A stretch of 38,302 bases of DNA from an uncultured Flavobacteriaceae bacterium (GTDB lineage Bacteria; Bacteroidota; Bacteroidia; Flavobacteriales; Flavobacteriaceae), in assembly GCA_937959395.1 (NCBI GenBank), contig CALGLR010000107.1:1-38302 (forward strand). Direction: 5' to 3'. Shown here piece after piece: positions 18,744 through 27,413 of the stretch. Made by a program: the position numbers and the translations under genes. Position 1 is the first letter of the stretch. Each line of letters begins with the position of its first letter. The notes beneath the pieces were generated by a model. That model saw only the letters and a program-made list of their open reading frames with translations, was not told the DNA's origin and searched no databases.

Positions 18744-20273
18744 ATGGATGAAAATAAACTAAATCAAGACATTGAATCTTGTATAGATACCATTCAGAAA
18801 TTATTGGATGATACGAATCAACTTTTTGAATTACCGGAAGCACAACGTATAGCACTTTTTAAAGTGGCTGGCGAGCTAACTAGACCCAATCGTGATGAAT
18901 TTCAGCGTCGAAGAAAAGATGCTAAGAAAGCAGCAAAACGGAAGATGATTGCTAAAGATAAGCATGCCAGAAAAACAACTGGAATACGATCTGCACGTGA
19001 AGCCGCATTATTTGTTGCTCCAAAATTACTTGCTGCAGCTTCCATACCAGATGAAACATTAGAATTAGAATCGCCAAGAAACTGCTACGTTTGTAAAACA
19101 GTGTATACCAAACTTCATCATTTTTACGATACGATGTGTACCGATTGTGGTGATTTAAATTACGCAAAACGTTTTCAAACTGCCAATTTAAAAGATCAAG
19201 TCGCAGTAATTACAGGCTCTAGATTAAAAATAGGATATCATATTACCTTAATGTTATTACGTTCTGGCGCAACTGTAGTCGCTACAACACGTTTCCCGGC
19301 CGATTCTGCAATTCGATTTTCTAAAGAAGACGATTATAACCAATGGAGCGATCGCTTACATATTCATGGGTTAGATTTACGACACATACCAAGTGTAGAA
19401 ATTTTCTGTAATTATATAGAACAAAAATATGACCGATTAGACATTCTAATCAATAATGCCGCACAAACCGTAAGAAGACCATCTGGTTTTTATTTCCATT
19501 TAATGGAAAATGAAAAACTACCTATAGATAAACTTCCTAAGTTGGCACAAAGCTTATTGAAAGATCATACAAACTGTTTGGAAGAATTATCAAACTTAAG
19601 TGTAGGAACTTCAAAAACAAATAAAAACATGCCGGTGACTTGGCACGGACCAGAACCTGGTATTGGGTTGCGTAATTCGGCAGCATTGTCTCAAATCCCT
19701 TATAGTTTTGATAACTCGTTAAAAACTGCTGAGGTTTTTCCAGAAGGAGAATTAGATGCCGATTTACAACAAGTAGATTTAAGAAAAACCAATAGTTGGC
19801 GTTTAAAGTTAGGTGAAATTGAAACCACCGAGATGGTAGAAGTACAATTAGTAAATGCTGTAGCTCCTTTTGTTTTATGCAATCGCTTGTCTAATTTAAT
19901 GATGAAAGAAAACACCGGTAAGAAACACATTATTAATGTTTCTGCGATGGAAGGGAAGTTTCATCGCTTTAAAAAAGAAGACCGTCACCCGCATACCAAC
20001 ATGGCAAAAGCAGCCTTAAATATGTTAACGCATACTTCGTCAGCAACCTTTGCTAAATCTGGTATTTATATGAATGCGGTAGACACGGGTTGGGTAACCG
20101 ATGAAGATCCTGCAGAATTGTCTAAAAAGAAAACAGAAGTTCACGATTTTCAACCACCATTAGATATTGTAGATGGTGCCGCAAGAGTAATGGATCCATT
20201 AATAGATGGTATTAATACGGGGAAACACTGGTGCGGAAAATTTTTAAAAGATTATTTTCCTATAGATTGGTAA
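18744..20273 (+). CDS. Short-chain dehydrogenase/reductase with N-terminal CxxC zinc-knuckle extension
   Basis: At 509 residues this is twice the usual SDR length. Residues 1-110 are basic and helical ([20 protein letters not shown]). Residues 114-135 hold C114-x2-C117 and C132-x2-C135, a likely zinc site. The SDR fold follows, with [13 protein letters not shown] (~152-164, a variant of TGxxxGxG), ILINNAAQ (~234) and INVSAMEG with the catalytic-type Ser (~396). Where the YxxxK catalytic pair is expected there is T418-N-M-A-K422, so the general-base Tyr is missing while Lys remains. It may use another residue or act without redox chemistry. It is the third gene of an operon with two RNA helicases. 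Confidence 0.85.
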   Translation: MDENKLNQDIESCIDTIQKLLDDTNQLFELPEAQRIALFKVAGELTRPNRDEFQRRRKDAKKAAKRKMIAKDKHARKTTGIRSAREAALFVAPKLLAAASIPDETLELESPRNCYVCKTVYTKLHHFYDTMCTDCGDLNYAKRFQTANLKDQVAVITGSRLKIGYHITLMLLRSGATVVATTRFPADSAIRFSKEDDYNQWSDRLHIHGLDLRHIPSVEIFCNYIEQKYDRLDILINNAAQTVRRPSGFYFHLMENEKLPIDKLPKLAQSLLKDHTNCLEELSNLSVGTSKTNKNMPVTWHGPEPGIGLRNSAALSQIPYSFDNSLKTAEVFPEGELDADLQQVDLRKTNSWRLKLGEIETTEMVEVQLVNAVAPFVLCNRLSNLMMKENTGKKHIINVSAMEGKFHRFKKEDRHPHTNMAKAALNMLTHTSSATFAKSGIYMNAVDTGWVTDEDPAELSKKKTEVHDFQPPLDIVDGAARVMDPLIDGINTGKHWCGKFLKDYFPIDW

Positions 20274-20423
20274 AGATTATCTGTTTCAAAGTATTAATTG
20301 CATTAAGATTTATATCCAAAATGTACATTTTAAACACATTATAAAGCTTTTAATTGATTATAAAGTAACATACTAAATAATAATTCTAAACTTGCTGCCT
20401 AATTTTATAATTATTGACCAATA

Positions 20424-21893
20424 ATGAAAAAGACGCTATTACTTTTAATTTTGTTAATTCCAAATTATTTTTTTTCGCAGTGCCCAGAGTCTATAAGCTT
20501 CAACCCAGGTAATCCAATATTAGAAATATTTACTACAGACGAGTTAGAAAATTTTGTAGGATCAAGTGTTTCTATAAGTGGTGATTATTGCATAATAGGA
20601 GAAGTACAAGCTAGTGTTCCTAGTAATACTAGTTTTCCAGGAAGTGTTCGTATGTACAAAAGACAAGGGGAAAATACTTGGGCTTTAACACAACAAATTT
20701 TTCCTGATAATGGCGAAAATAATATCTTTTTTGGATTTGCTGTAGCCCTATCTGGTAATTATGCAATAGTCGGTTCTACAGGAAATAACCCAGGTAATTT
20801 TGGTCCTGGAGCAGTGTATATTTATGAACGTAATGTTTCTGATGTTTGGGAGTTTAAAAATCAGTTTGATTACCCCGGAACAGTAGATGTAGAAACTACT
20901 GGATTTGGTACAGCAGTAAGTATTTCTTCTAATGGCTATGCCGTAGTTGGATCTAATTACGACTCAACTTCTTCATTACAAGGGGGGTCTGCTTATGTAT
21001 ATAAAAGATTAGCTAATGAAGATTGGGAATTTCAACAACGCTTAACAGCAGAGTCTTATGAATCTAATAATGGGAGTTTTGGAATTAGTGTAGACATAAC
21101 GGACTGTGATGAAATTGCTGTAGGCGCTTACCAAGAATTTAATGATGGTATGGGTAAACTATACATTTATAAGCAAACAAATACTATTTGGTCTCAAGAT
21201 GCAAGATTAGAAGCTTCTAATGGAGCTAACGGTGACGGATTTGGACACTCCATAAGTTTTTCAGAAAATAAAATAGCAACAATAGCTAAAAGAGGAGGAA
21301 ATGGAACTGTCTATGTTTATGAAAATGTAAATGGCAGTTGGAATGAAACTATTTTAGAAGCTTCTAGTTTAAGTAGTGCTATAAATTTTGTTCCTGGACC
21401 AGGGCTAGGCGGACATTCATTGTCTTTAAAAGGAAATACATTATTGGTTTCTGAAGCAGGAGTAGCAGCACACTTAATTGAAAAAACAAACGGAAACTGG
21501 ACATTTGTTAATAGTATTTTACCTACTAGCCCTCAGGATTCTAATGGATTTGCAAGGTTTATAGAAATGGATAGCGATAGTGCTGTGCTTTCTAGTGGAA
21601 ATAGAGGGCGTATTTTTGAAAATAATACTATTCTAGGAGTTTCTGAAATAAATAATATACGAAATAAAACTGTTAATGTTTTTCCAAATCCTGTGATTAA
21701 TGAATACGTTAATATCAAACTTTTAAATAATGATGAATTAAGTAAGGTAAGAGTTTACAATATATCAGGTCAACTTATTCTTGATATTAATCAATTCGAT
21801 TCTAATAAAATTTATTTGGGAAATTTACAACCTGGAGTTTATTTTATGAAAGTCAATACTTCTGTAATCTCTAAAAAAGTAATAATTTTATAA
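20424..21893 (+). CDS. Secreted FG-GAP repeat protein with T9SS sorting domain
   Basis: Signal peptide MKKTLLLLILLIPNYFFSQ. Residues ~40-395 hold at least five degenerate FG-GAP-type repeats, each about 50 residues: VGSSVSISGDYCIIGE, FGFAVALSGNYAIVGS, FGTAVSISSNGYAVVGS, FGISVDITDCDEIAVGA and FGHSISFSENKIATIA. They probably form a beta-propeller like those in integrin-type adhesins. The last ~75 residues are a type A C-terminal sorting domain (VNVFPNPVINEYVNI, VRVYNISGQLIL, LQPGVYFMKVN, SKKVIIL), so it should be exported by the type IX system and placed on the cell surface or released. The binding target is unknown. Confidence 0.9.
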   Translation: MKKTLLLLILLIPNYFFSQCPESISFNPGNPILEIFTTDELENFVGSSVSISGDYCIIGEVQASVPSNTSFPGSVRMYKRQGENTWALTQQIFPDNGENNIFFGFAVALSGNYAIVGSTGNNPGNFGPGAVYIYERNVSDVWEFKNQFDYPGTVDVETTGFGTAVSISSNGYAVVGSNYDSTSSLQGGSAYVYKRLANEDWEFQQRLTAESYESNNGSFGISVDITDCDEIAVGAYQEFNDGMGKLYIYKQTNTIWSQDARLEASNGANGDGFGHSISFSENKIATIAKRGGNGTVYVYENVNGSWNETILEASSLSSAINFVPGPGLGGHSLSLKGNTLLVSEAGVAAHLIEKTNGNWTFVNSILPTSPQDSNGFARFIEMDSDSAVLSSGNRGRIFENNTILGVSEINNIRNKTVNVFPNPVINEYVNIKLLNNDELSKVRVYNISGQLILDINQFDSNKIYLGNLQPGVYFMKVNTSVISKKVIIL

Positions 21894-21925
21894 TTGATTG
21901 CTAGGCTTTATCTAATTTTTGGCAC

Positions 21926-21933
21926 TATCTTTG
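21926..21933 (+). promoter_or_regulatory. Candidate -7 promoter element of csp copy 2
   Basis: TATCTTTG matches the Bacteroidota -7 consensus TAnnTTTG exactly, 41 bp before the csp start codon. The nearest upstream TTG (21898-21900) is 25 bp away, slightly longer than ideal, so the -33 assignment is uncertain. Confidence 0.5.
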
Positions 21934-21974
21934 TAATCTAGTTAGTAATTATTAAAATTAAATATATCATTATT

Positions 21975-22166
21975 ATGAGTAAAGGAACAGTAAAATTTTT
22001 CAACGATGCCAAAGGATTTGGTTTTATTACAGAAGAAGGTGTTGAAAAAGACCACTTTGTACACATTTCAGGATTAGTAGACGAAATTCGCGAAGGCGAC
22101 CAAGTTGAATTTGATCTTGAAGAAGGTAACAAAGGATTAAATGCAGTAAACGTAAAAGTTATTTAA
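21975..22166 (+). CDS. Cold-shock protein, CspA family (copy 2)
   Basis: A 63-residue cold-shock domain with KGFGFI and HFVHI, an RNA-binding chaperone like copy 1 at 15247. The first 30-odd nucleotides of both genes are identical; after that they differ mainly at synonymous sites, which indicates an old duplication under strong purifying selection. The four amino-acid differences are in the DQVEFDLE segment and the last residue. It has its own promoter-like element and terminator, so the copies are probably regulated separately. Confidence 0.96.
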   Translation: MSKGTVKFFNDAKGFGFITEEGVEKDHFVHISGLVDEIREGDQVEFDLEEGNKGLNAVNVKVI

Positions 22167-22184
22167 CATATACTTCAAGTTTTA

Positions 22185-22216
22185 AAAAAGCCCATCAAGA
22201 AATTGATGGGCTTTTT
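22185..22216. terminator. Intrinsic terminator between csp copy 2 and the YhhN gene
   Basis: AAAAAGCCCATCAA (22185-22198) pairs perfectly with TTGATGGGCTTTTT (22203-22216) across a GAAA tetraloop. It has A and T runs on both sides, so it serves both convergent genes. Confidence 0.92.
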
Positions 22217-22226
22217 GTTTTTAATC

Positions 22227-22964
22227 TTATTTCACATTTGAAGAATTGTTTCCTTCTAGCTTATTTTTTAGTAGTTTCATGTTTTTCTCCAAAAGGATGC
22301 CAACAACTATAAAATATTGAGAAGCACCATAAAAAAACATAGTTGAGTATTTATTGTAAAGAAAATTAGGATTATAATATTTTTTAAATATTGCTATCGT
22401 GTCTGAAAATAGAAATAAAAGCACACCAATAAGAACAAACCAAAAACTTATTGTATTGACTTCGTTTTTTCTTAAATATGCGAATTGTGCCACTATCATA
22501 ATAATGAGTAAATATGCAAATGCAGGTAAAAGGTGATCACCTAAATTTATGTAAATCATTATCATAACGCTGCACATATAAACAAAAGAGAAAATTAGAA
22601 AAGGAATTAGCTTAGCAATTTCAAATTCTTTTTTGTTAGAAAACCGAATAGCATATATGATTTTTCCTATAGCAAATAGAGCTACACCCAATGCAAATCG
22701 CCATTTAACTGAAAATTCAATAAAAAGTATGTCACCTAGTATAAAACATAATAAAGCCATGCACATGAGTATGTGTTTGTTTTTATGATCTTCTCTTTGG
22801 TTAAAAATATAAAAACCAACTAATGATAATAATAAAGCCGTTTTAGAAAAATATCTATACGGAAAAGAATCTAGGTTAATTTTAATTACGGTGTCTACTA
22901 TGAAAAGAACACAATAGAGTAGTGTAAAATAGGTTATATTTTTAAATATTTTTTTCATAAACAA
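22227..22964 (-). CDS. YhhN/TMEM86-family membrane protein (lysoplasmalogenase-like)
   Basis: A 245-residue polytopic inner-membrane protein with about eight hydrophobic segments. YhhN-family marks are visible: CFILGDILFIEFSVKWRFALG (GD followed by F, cut here) and, near the end, LIGVLLFLFSDTIAIFKKYY with the conserved S-D pair, then ASQYFIVVGIL. Eukaryotic TMEM86 and a bacterial homologue hydrolyse lysoplasmalogens, but the activity of this member is unproven. The start could be 22964 or the second Met at 22958. It is monocistronic and convergent with csp copy 2. Confidence 0.8.
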   Translation of the reverse strand: MFMKKIFKNITYFTLLYCVLFIVDTVIKINLDSFPYRYFSKTALLLSLVGFYIFNQREDHKNKHILMCMALLCFILGDILFIEFSVKWRFALGVALFAIGKIIYAIRFSNKKEFEIAKLIPFLIFSFVYMCSVMIMIYINLGDHLLPAFAYLLIIMIVAQFAYLRKNEVNTISFWFVLIGVLLFLFSDTIAIFKKYYNPNFLYNKYSTMFFYGASQYFIVVGILLEKNMKLLKNKLEGNNSSNVK

Positions 22965-23351
22965 TTTAGGAGCGCAAGCTAATATAGCATATTTCCTTTA
23001 AATTTCTAAATTTCTATAAATTCTTACAAAAACTATTAAATAAATAACAAACCTATATAGCTAAATCAACATAAAATAACATTAATCTTTTGAGTAAAAA
23101 GCCAAATTTCTTCGTTAAAAATACTCAGCGTAACCTAGCTATGCTTGTGTTTTTTTGCCTTGAACTTCATCTTTTTTCTTAAAAATATTATATGCCATTT
23201 TATATCAATTTAGCTATATTATTCACTTATACAAGTGAAAATAATAATTATATGCTAGGTTTTAATACCGTTTTTAAAAGAAACCAATTAAAAAGAGGAG
23301 GGAAGCTCAATGTTTTTTTAGAATTGTATTATGCTTTCTATTTTATCTTGC
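22965..23351. other. Intergenic region (387 bp) without a supported gene
   Basis: Between the YhhN gene and the 3' end of the EamA gene. It is AT-rich apart from a stretch at about 23107-23165 (CTTCGTTAAAAATACTCAGC...) of different composition, which may be a dispersed intergenic repeat or gene remnant. A 79-codon frame at 23192-23431 runs into the EamA gene and is probably chance. Confidence 0.45.
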
Positions 23352-24251
23352 CTAAGAATACAAAATTAAAAATACCCCAATCATTATACCCAATAAAGGA
23401 ATTAGTTTTTTACGTTTATTTTTTTCTTTAAATACAAGACCACCAATAACAACTGCAATTATTAACTGACTCCGTTTTATAGCAGATAGCAGCATGATTA
23501 ATGCATCAGGATCTTGTAAGGCTTTAAAATAAAAATAATCGGCTGCTTGTAATAAAATACCAACAGCAACAATAGTCCATCGCCATTTAAATGCTTTTCG
23601 TTTTTCTCTGTAAGGAAACCAGGTTAGAGATAAAATAACCAACAAAATGAGTATGGTGTACCAACAAAACCAAAATTGCAAAGTTTGCGGGTTCAATGTT
23701 AAATTTTGAATTAAGAACTTGTCGTATAAACCACTAGAAGCGCCTAAAAAAGTGGCTCCAATAATAGCAAAGATCCATTTATTTCTCTTAAAGTTAATGC
23801 CTTCTTTTTTTCCTATTTTAGAATAGAGTATTACCGAGAAAATAATAAGAAAAAAACCGATCCACTGTAAGAAGTTAGGTTTCTCTTGGTAAATTAAAAT
23901 GGCACCAATAAAAGTAAAAAAAGGACCTGCAGAACGTATTGGAGTTACAATAGTTATTGGCAAATGCTTTAAAGCTTGATAGGCCAAAACCCAAGATGTC
24001 GTCATTATCATAGATTTTATAAAAATAAAACCATGTATTCTCCAAGAAATACTAGTAATATGAAACCCAATTTGCTTAGTATATTCAGGGAAATAGAGAG
24101 ATCCAATAAAAAACGGAAGGAGTAACAAAAAACCTGAAAATATTGTTCCCAAAAGCACAGGAAACACCTCGTTTCCCTGTACGGCATGTTTTTTACATAA
24201 GTTGTGTAATCCTAAAAAAAGTGCGGCCAATAGACCTAAATACATCCACAT
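23352..24251 (-). CDS. EamA/DMT-family transporter
   Basis: A 299-residue protein with ten hydrophobic segments arranged as two EamA repeats, the standard 10-TM layout of the drug/metabolite transporter superfamily. Repeat 1 ends with TIVTPIRSAGPFFTFIGAIL followed by ...EKPNFLQWIGFFLIIFSVILY. Repeat 2 ends with LLSAIKRSQLIIAVVIGGLV followed by FKEKNKRKKLIPLLGIMIGVFLILY. The substrate is not predictable. It is transcribed away from the defence-like island, with a 198-bp region between its start and the small peptide gene. Confidence 0.9.
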   Translation of the reverse strand: MWMYLGLLAALFLGLHNLCKKHAVQGNEVFPVLLGTIFSGFLLLLPFFIGSLYFPEYTKQIGFHITSISWRIHGFIFIKSMIMTTSWVLAYQALKHLPITIVTPIRSAGPFFTFIGAILIYQEKPNFLQWIGFFLIIFSVILYSKIGKKEGINFKRNKWIFAIIGATFLGASSGLYDKFLIQNLTLNPQTLQFWFCWYTILILLVILSLTWFPYREKRKAFKWRWTIVAVGILLQAADYFYFKALQDPDALIMLLSAIKRSQLIIAVVIGGLVFKEKNKRKKLIPLLGIMIGVFLILYS

Positions 24252-24387
24252 GGCGCGAATATAGTTTTTTAAGTGAATTTGGGGTTAGGATTTTTGAGAA
24301 TATTGTTTGTTTGAAGTTGATGGTAGAAGTGAAGTAGAAACATAAATATCTACTTGAGTATTTACATTACTTTCTCTACGGTTTTCC

Positions 24388-24399
24388 GTAATCGATTAC
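24388..24399. promoter_or_regulatory. 12-bp palindrome upstream of the SIR2-HerA island
   Basis: GTAATCGATTAC is a perfect palindrome 51 bp before the small peptide ATG. Just downstream is TATATTTA, one base off the TAnnTTTG -7 box. This would suit an operator at the promoter of the island, but no regulator gene is present and a 12-bp palindrome can be chance. Confidence 0.28.
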
Positions 24400-24449
24400 T
24401 AATTCACTTCTGTATATTTATAATTGAATATTATAACCAAAATATTATA

Positions 24450-24587
24450 ATGAAAACTAAAGCTATTTTGCCTGGACCAAAACCAAAAAAAGATGATGGT
24501 ACTCCTGATAGAAGGAGAAGAGTTACACCTGATAACAAACCAAAACATCCAAAGTTGAAGCCTCATAAACATAAACCTAATGATTAG
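24450..24587 (+). CDS. Small basic proline-rich peptide (45 aa) heading the SIR2-HerA island
   Basis: The ATG at 24450 opens MKTKAILPGPKPKKDDGTP followed by RRRR and a KPKHPKLKPHKHKP tail. About half of the residues are Lys, Arg, His or Pro, so it is probably unfolded and highly positively charged, with the potential to bind nucleic acid. No family is recognised. It ends 27 bp before the SIR2 start and points the same way, so it may be co-transcribed. It could be a genuine component, a leader peptide or chance. The coherent charge pattern across the whole frame favours a real peptide. Confidence 0.5.
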   Translation: MKTKAILPGPKPKKDDGTPDRRRRVTPDNKPKHPKLKPHKHKPND

Positions 24588-24614
24588 TAAAATGTTAATC
24601 TTAAAAATTAGAGA

Positions 24615-25652
24615 ATGGATAATTTATTAGAAATATTATCAACACCTAAACAAGTTGGTTTACTTATTGGAGCAGGTGTTTCAAAAGCTTGTGGATTACC
24701 TAATGTTGAAGATTTAACAAAAGATGTTAGAGATAAAATTGATAATGACAAGTTTAAAGAACTACTTGATGATAATGATAACGTAGAAACTATATTAAAC
24801 AAAATTCAGCAATTAAAAGCATTAATATCTGGTGTAAAAAAAGTAAACGAGCTATCATTAGAGAGCATTGAAACGATTGAAAAAGATATAAAAGAGACAA
24901 TTTTTAAAAAATTATCTATTGAAGCACCTTTTGATAAATTATCTGATTTAGTGATTTGGTTAAACCATATAAATGGAGAAAACCAAAAGGAAGTATTTAC
25001 TTTAAATTATGATTTGTTAGTAGAGAATGCTTTAGAAATAAATGATTTACCTTATTACTCTGGGTTTATAGGAAATGTTAAACCTTTTTTTATTGCAGAT
25101 TCTGTTGACGATTTTTCTGGCTTATATGTTAAAGAGAGTTGGACGAAATTATGGAAATTACATGGTTCTCTTAATTTTAAAAAGTCTAAGAAAGGTCAGA
25201 TTTTTATTGAAAACAATACAAATTCAGAATATGAAGATATATTGATATATCCTTCAATGGACAAATATATTTCTTCAAGAAAAGCTCCCTTTATAGCTTA
25301 TTTAGACAGGTTTAGAAAGTATTTATTAAATAAAGAAAAGGTATTATTAGTATTAGGTTATTCCTTTTCTGATGATCATGTAAATGATTTAATAATAAAT
25401 GGATTGAATAATAACTCTAGACTTTCTGTTATTGCCTTTTGTTATGACGAAAAAACCTTAAACAAGTGTATTGAAGTACTTGGTAAATATCCTAATCTTT
25501 CCGCTTATTCAGCTGACAAAAAATATATTAACAGAACCAAATCAGAATTTGAAAGTGATAATAATATAGGAGATTTCAATAATTTTATATCAGTGATAAA
25601 CACTTTAGTTAATCAAAAAAAGCCAGAGATGGTAAATGAAATTGAAGAGTAA
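24615..25652 (+). CDS. SIR2-domain protein (defence-type NADase), partner of HerA
   Basis: A 345-residue SIR2-like protein. The NAD-binding start LLIGAGVSKACGLPN lies at residues 16-30, the TLNYDLLVE motif at ~129-137, LHGS with the catalytic-type His at ~182-185, and the C-terminal LVLGYSFSDDHVNDLI typical of bacterial defence SIR2 proteins near ~245-260. It lacks the zinc-binding cysteines of protein deacetylases. In known SIR2-HerA systems this subunit hydrolyses NAD+ after phage infection and forms a complex with the HerA hexamer. Its stop overlaps the HerA ATG by one base (TAATG), so the two are translationally coupled. Confidence 0.92.
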   Translation: MDNLLEILSTPKQVGLLIGAGVSKACGLPNVEDLTKDVRDKIDNDKFKELLDDNDNVETILNKIQQLKALISGVKKVNELSLESIETIEKDIKETIFKKLSIEAPFDKLSDLVIWLNHINGENQKEVFTLNYDLLVENALEINDLPYYSGFIGNVKPFFIADSVDDFSGLYVKESWTKLWKLHGSLNFKKSKKGQIFIENNTNSEYEDILIYPSMDKYISSRKAPFIAYLDRFRKYLLNKEKVLLVLGYSFSDDHVNDLIINGLNNNSRLSVIAFCYDEKTLNKCIEVLGKYPNLSAYSADKKYINRTKSEFESDNNIGDFNNFISVINTLVNQKKPEMVNEIEE

Positions 25653-27409
25653 TGGAAAATGAATTTGTAAATGGAAAAATAGGAAAAGTAATCGAAGTTA
25701 ATTCTGAAAGAGTTGTTATCGAGGTAAGTGAAGAACTTAACAACTATAATATTATACATAAAGGGAATCTCTATAGAATTGGACAAGTAGGGAGTTTTGT
25801 AAAAATCATTAATGGTTTAACTTGCCTTTATTGCGTAGTAGAATCTTTCTCAACGTTTCTGCAAACAGGTGATATTGTACTAAATAAAAAAGTAATTAAT
25901 ATTGCTCTTTTAGGTTATAAAAATATTGAAGGTGAATTTGAAAGTGGAGCTAAAATAACTCCAAGTATTGACGATGTTGCTTACATTATTGATGAAGAAG
26001 ACGTTAATGTTATTTTTAAATCTGACGTTAAATTTCCTGTAAAAATTGGAGACAATTATTTTTCGAATAGTCTACCTGTTTATTTAAACTTAAATGAGTT
26101 TATACTCAAACATTCATTAATTGTTGGAAGCACTGGAAGTGGGAAATCAAATACTGTTGCTTATCTTCTAAATAATATTGTTTCAGGATATCCAAGCTCA
26201 AGGGCTGTTATCATTGATATTCATGGAGAATATATGAATTATCTTAATAAAGATGCAACTGAATTTTCTGTATTTAGCAAAACGGACAAGTTTATTATTC
26301 CTTATTGGATGCTTGATTTTGAAACATTATGTAAATTATTTGGCTTTTCATTAAAGGCTATGTCATCATCTACTACTGATTTATTTAGAGAGAGAATTCT
26401 ACAAATGAAAAAAGATTTCATTTCAAAAGGACACTTAAAGGATAAAATAAATCTTAATGATGTTGATGTAAATTCACCAATTCCTTTTGATATTAAAGAA
26501 ATTTGGTTAGAATTTTATAGCAAAGGATATGGAACGTTTACTACTACCGAAAGAATACCAAAGAACTATGCATTTGAAAAAAATGATGATGGAATAGAGT
26601 TAAAAGGAAACGCAGAAAAATTAAAAAAGCCTGTATTTAAACCATATAGTTCTGATAATAGTGCTCCTTTTAAATCAAATGAAGTCAGTTATAGAGGTAT
26701 ATCTGATTCTATGTTAAACATTATTAGCAGTGATGATTTTAGATTCATGTTTGGTGATAACGAATTTATCAAAGGAGAAAAAAATATTGAAGAGTTAATA
26801 TCTAGTTGGATTGAAAATAAAAAACAGATAACAGTATTAAATTTAAGTGGTATACCATATAATATTCTTGATGTGGTTATTGGAATTATTTCTAACCTTT
26901 TATTTGATGTAATTTACTATTCATTAAAAATCAATAAATCTTATGAAGGAAGACCATTGTTGATTTGTTTTGAAGAGGCTCATAAGTATTTAAATGCAAA
27001 TACGGAAAACAGCTTTTCTCAAAAATCTGTTGAAAGAATAATGAAAGAAGGTAGAAAATTCGGGATTGGAGCGATGATTATTTCACAAAGACCAGTTGAA
27101 ATACCTGATACAGTTATTTCTCAAGTTAGCACATTTATTGCTTTAAGACTAACAAATAGTGGTGATCAATCCAAAATTATAAAGTTTGCTCCAAATAATT
27201 TTTCAACTTTCCTCAAATCGTTGCCATCGTTAGGTAATGGAGATGCATTTGTCATAGGAGAATCTATGAAAATACCAATGAAAATAAAAATTCCTTTATT
27301 AGAATCTGTGAAGAATATTGATTTTGATAAGAAAATAGGAATTTGGAAAAAAGATAAAGCTGAAGCGTTCAGTTATACTAATACTATCGAAAGATGGATA
27401 CAAAAATAA
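25652..27409 (+). CDS. HerA-type hexameric ATPase/translocase
   Basis: A 585-residue HerA/FtsK-class ATPase. Residues ~1-90 are the HAS-barrel (VNGKIGKVIEVNSERVVIEV). Walker A is GSTGSGKS (~159-166), followed by VIIDIHGEY (~187-195) and Walker B LICFEEAHKYL (~438-448). The conserved GRKFGIGAMIISQRP and ISQVSTFIALRLTN sit near the sensor and arginine-finger region. All catalytic motifs are intact. HerA proteins move along double-stranded DNA and usually work with a nuclease or, in defence islands, a SIR2 partner. Here the SIR2 gene overlaps its start, and a KTSC gene follows 4 bp after its stop. Confidence 0.94.
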   Translation: MENEFVNGKIGKVIEVNSERVVIEVSEELNNYNIIHKGNLYRIGQVGSFVKIINGLTCLYCVVESFSTFLQTGDIVLNKKVINIALLGYKNIEGEFESGAKITPSIDDVAYIIDEEDVNVIFKSDVKFPVKIGDNYFSNSLPVYLNLNEFILKHSLIVGSTGSGKSNTVAYLLNNIVSGYPSSRAVIIDIHGEYMNYLNKDATEFSVFSKTDKFIIPYWMLDFETLCKLFGFSLKAMSSSTTDLFRERILQMKKDFISKGHLKDKINLNDVDVNSPIPFDIKEIWLEFYSKGYGTFTTTERIPKNYAFEKNDDGIELKGNAEKLKKPVFKPYSSDNSAPFKSNEVSYRGISDSMLNIISSDDFRFMFGDNEFIKGEKNIEELISSWIENKKQITVLNLSGIPYNILDVVIGIISNLLFDVIYYSLKINKSYEGRPLLICFEEAHKYLNANTENSFSQKSVERIMKEGRKFGIGAMIISQRPVEIPDTVISQVSTFIALRLTNSGDQSKIIKFAPNNFSTFLKSLPSLGNGDAFVIGESMKIPMKIKIPLLESVKNIDFDKKIGIWKKDKAEAFSYTNTIERWIQK

Positions 27410-27413
27410 AAAA

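Noticed and set aside
23107-23165. Possible dispersed repeat or remnant in the YhhN-EamA gap
   Set aside because: The composition differs slightly from its surroundings, but there is no second copy in the window and no inverted structure to define it.
23192-23431. 79-codon plus-strand frame starting MPFYINLAILFTYTSENNN
   Set aside because: It runs into the 3' end of the EamA gene on the opposite strand, has low-complexity AT-driven composition and matches no family.
24354-24449. TTG-initiated longer version of the small basic peptide
   Set aside because: The added 32 residues are hydrophobic and AT-driven and contain the candidate promoter and palindrome; the ATG at 24450 is more likely.
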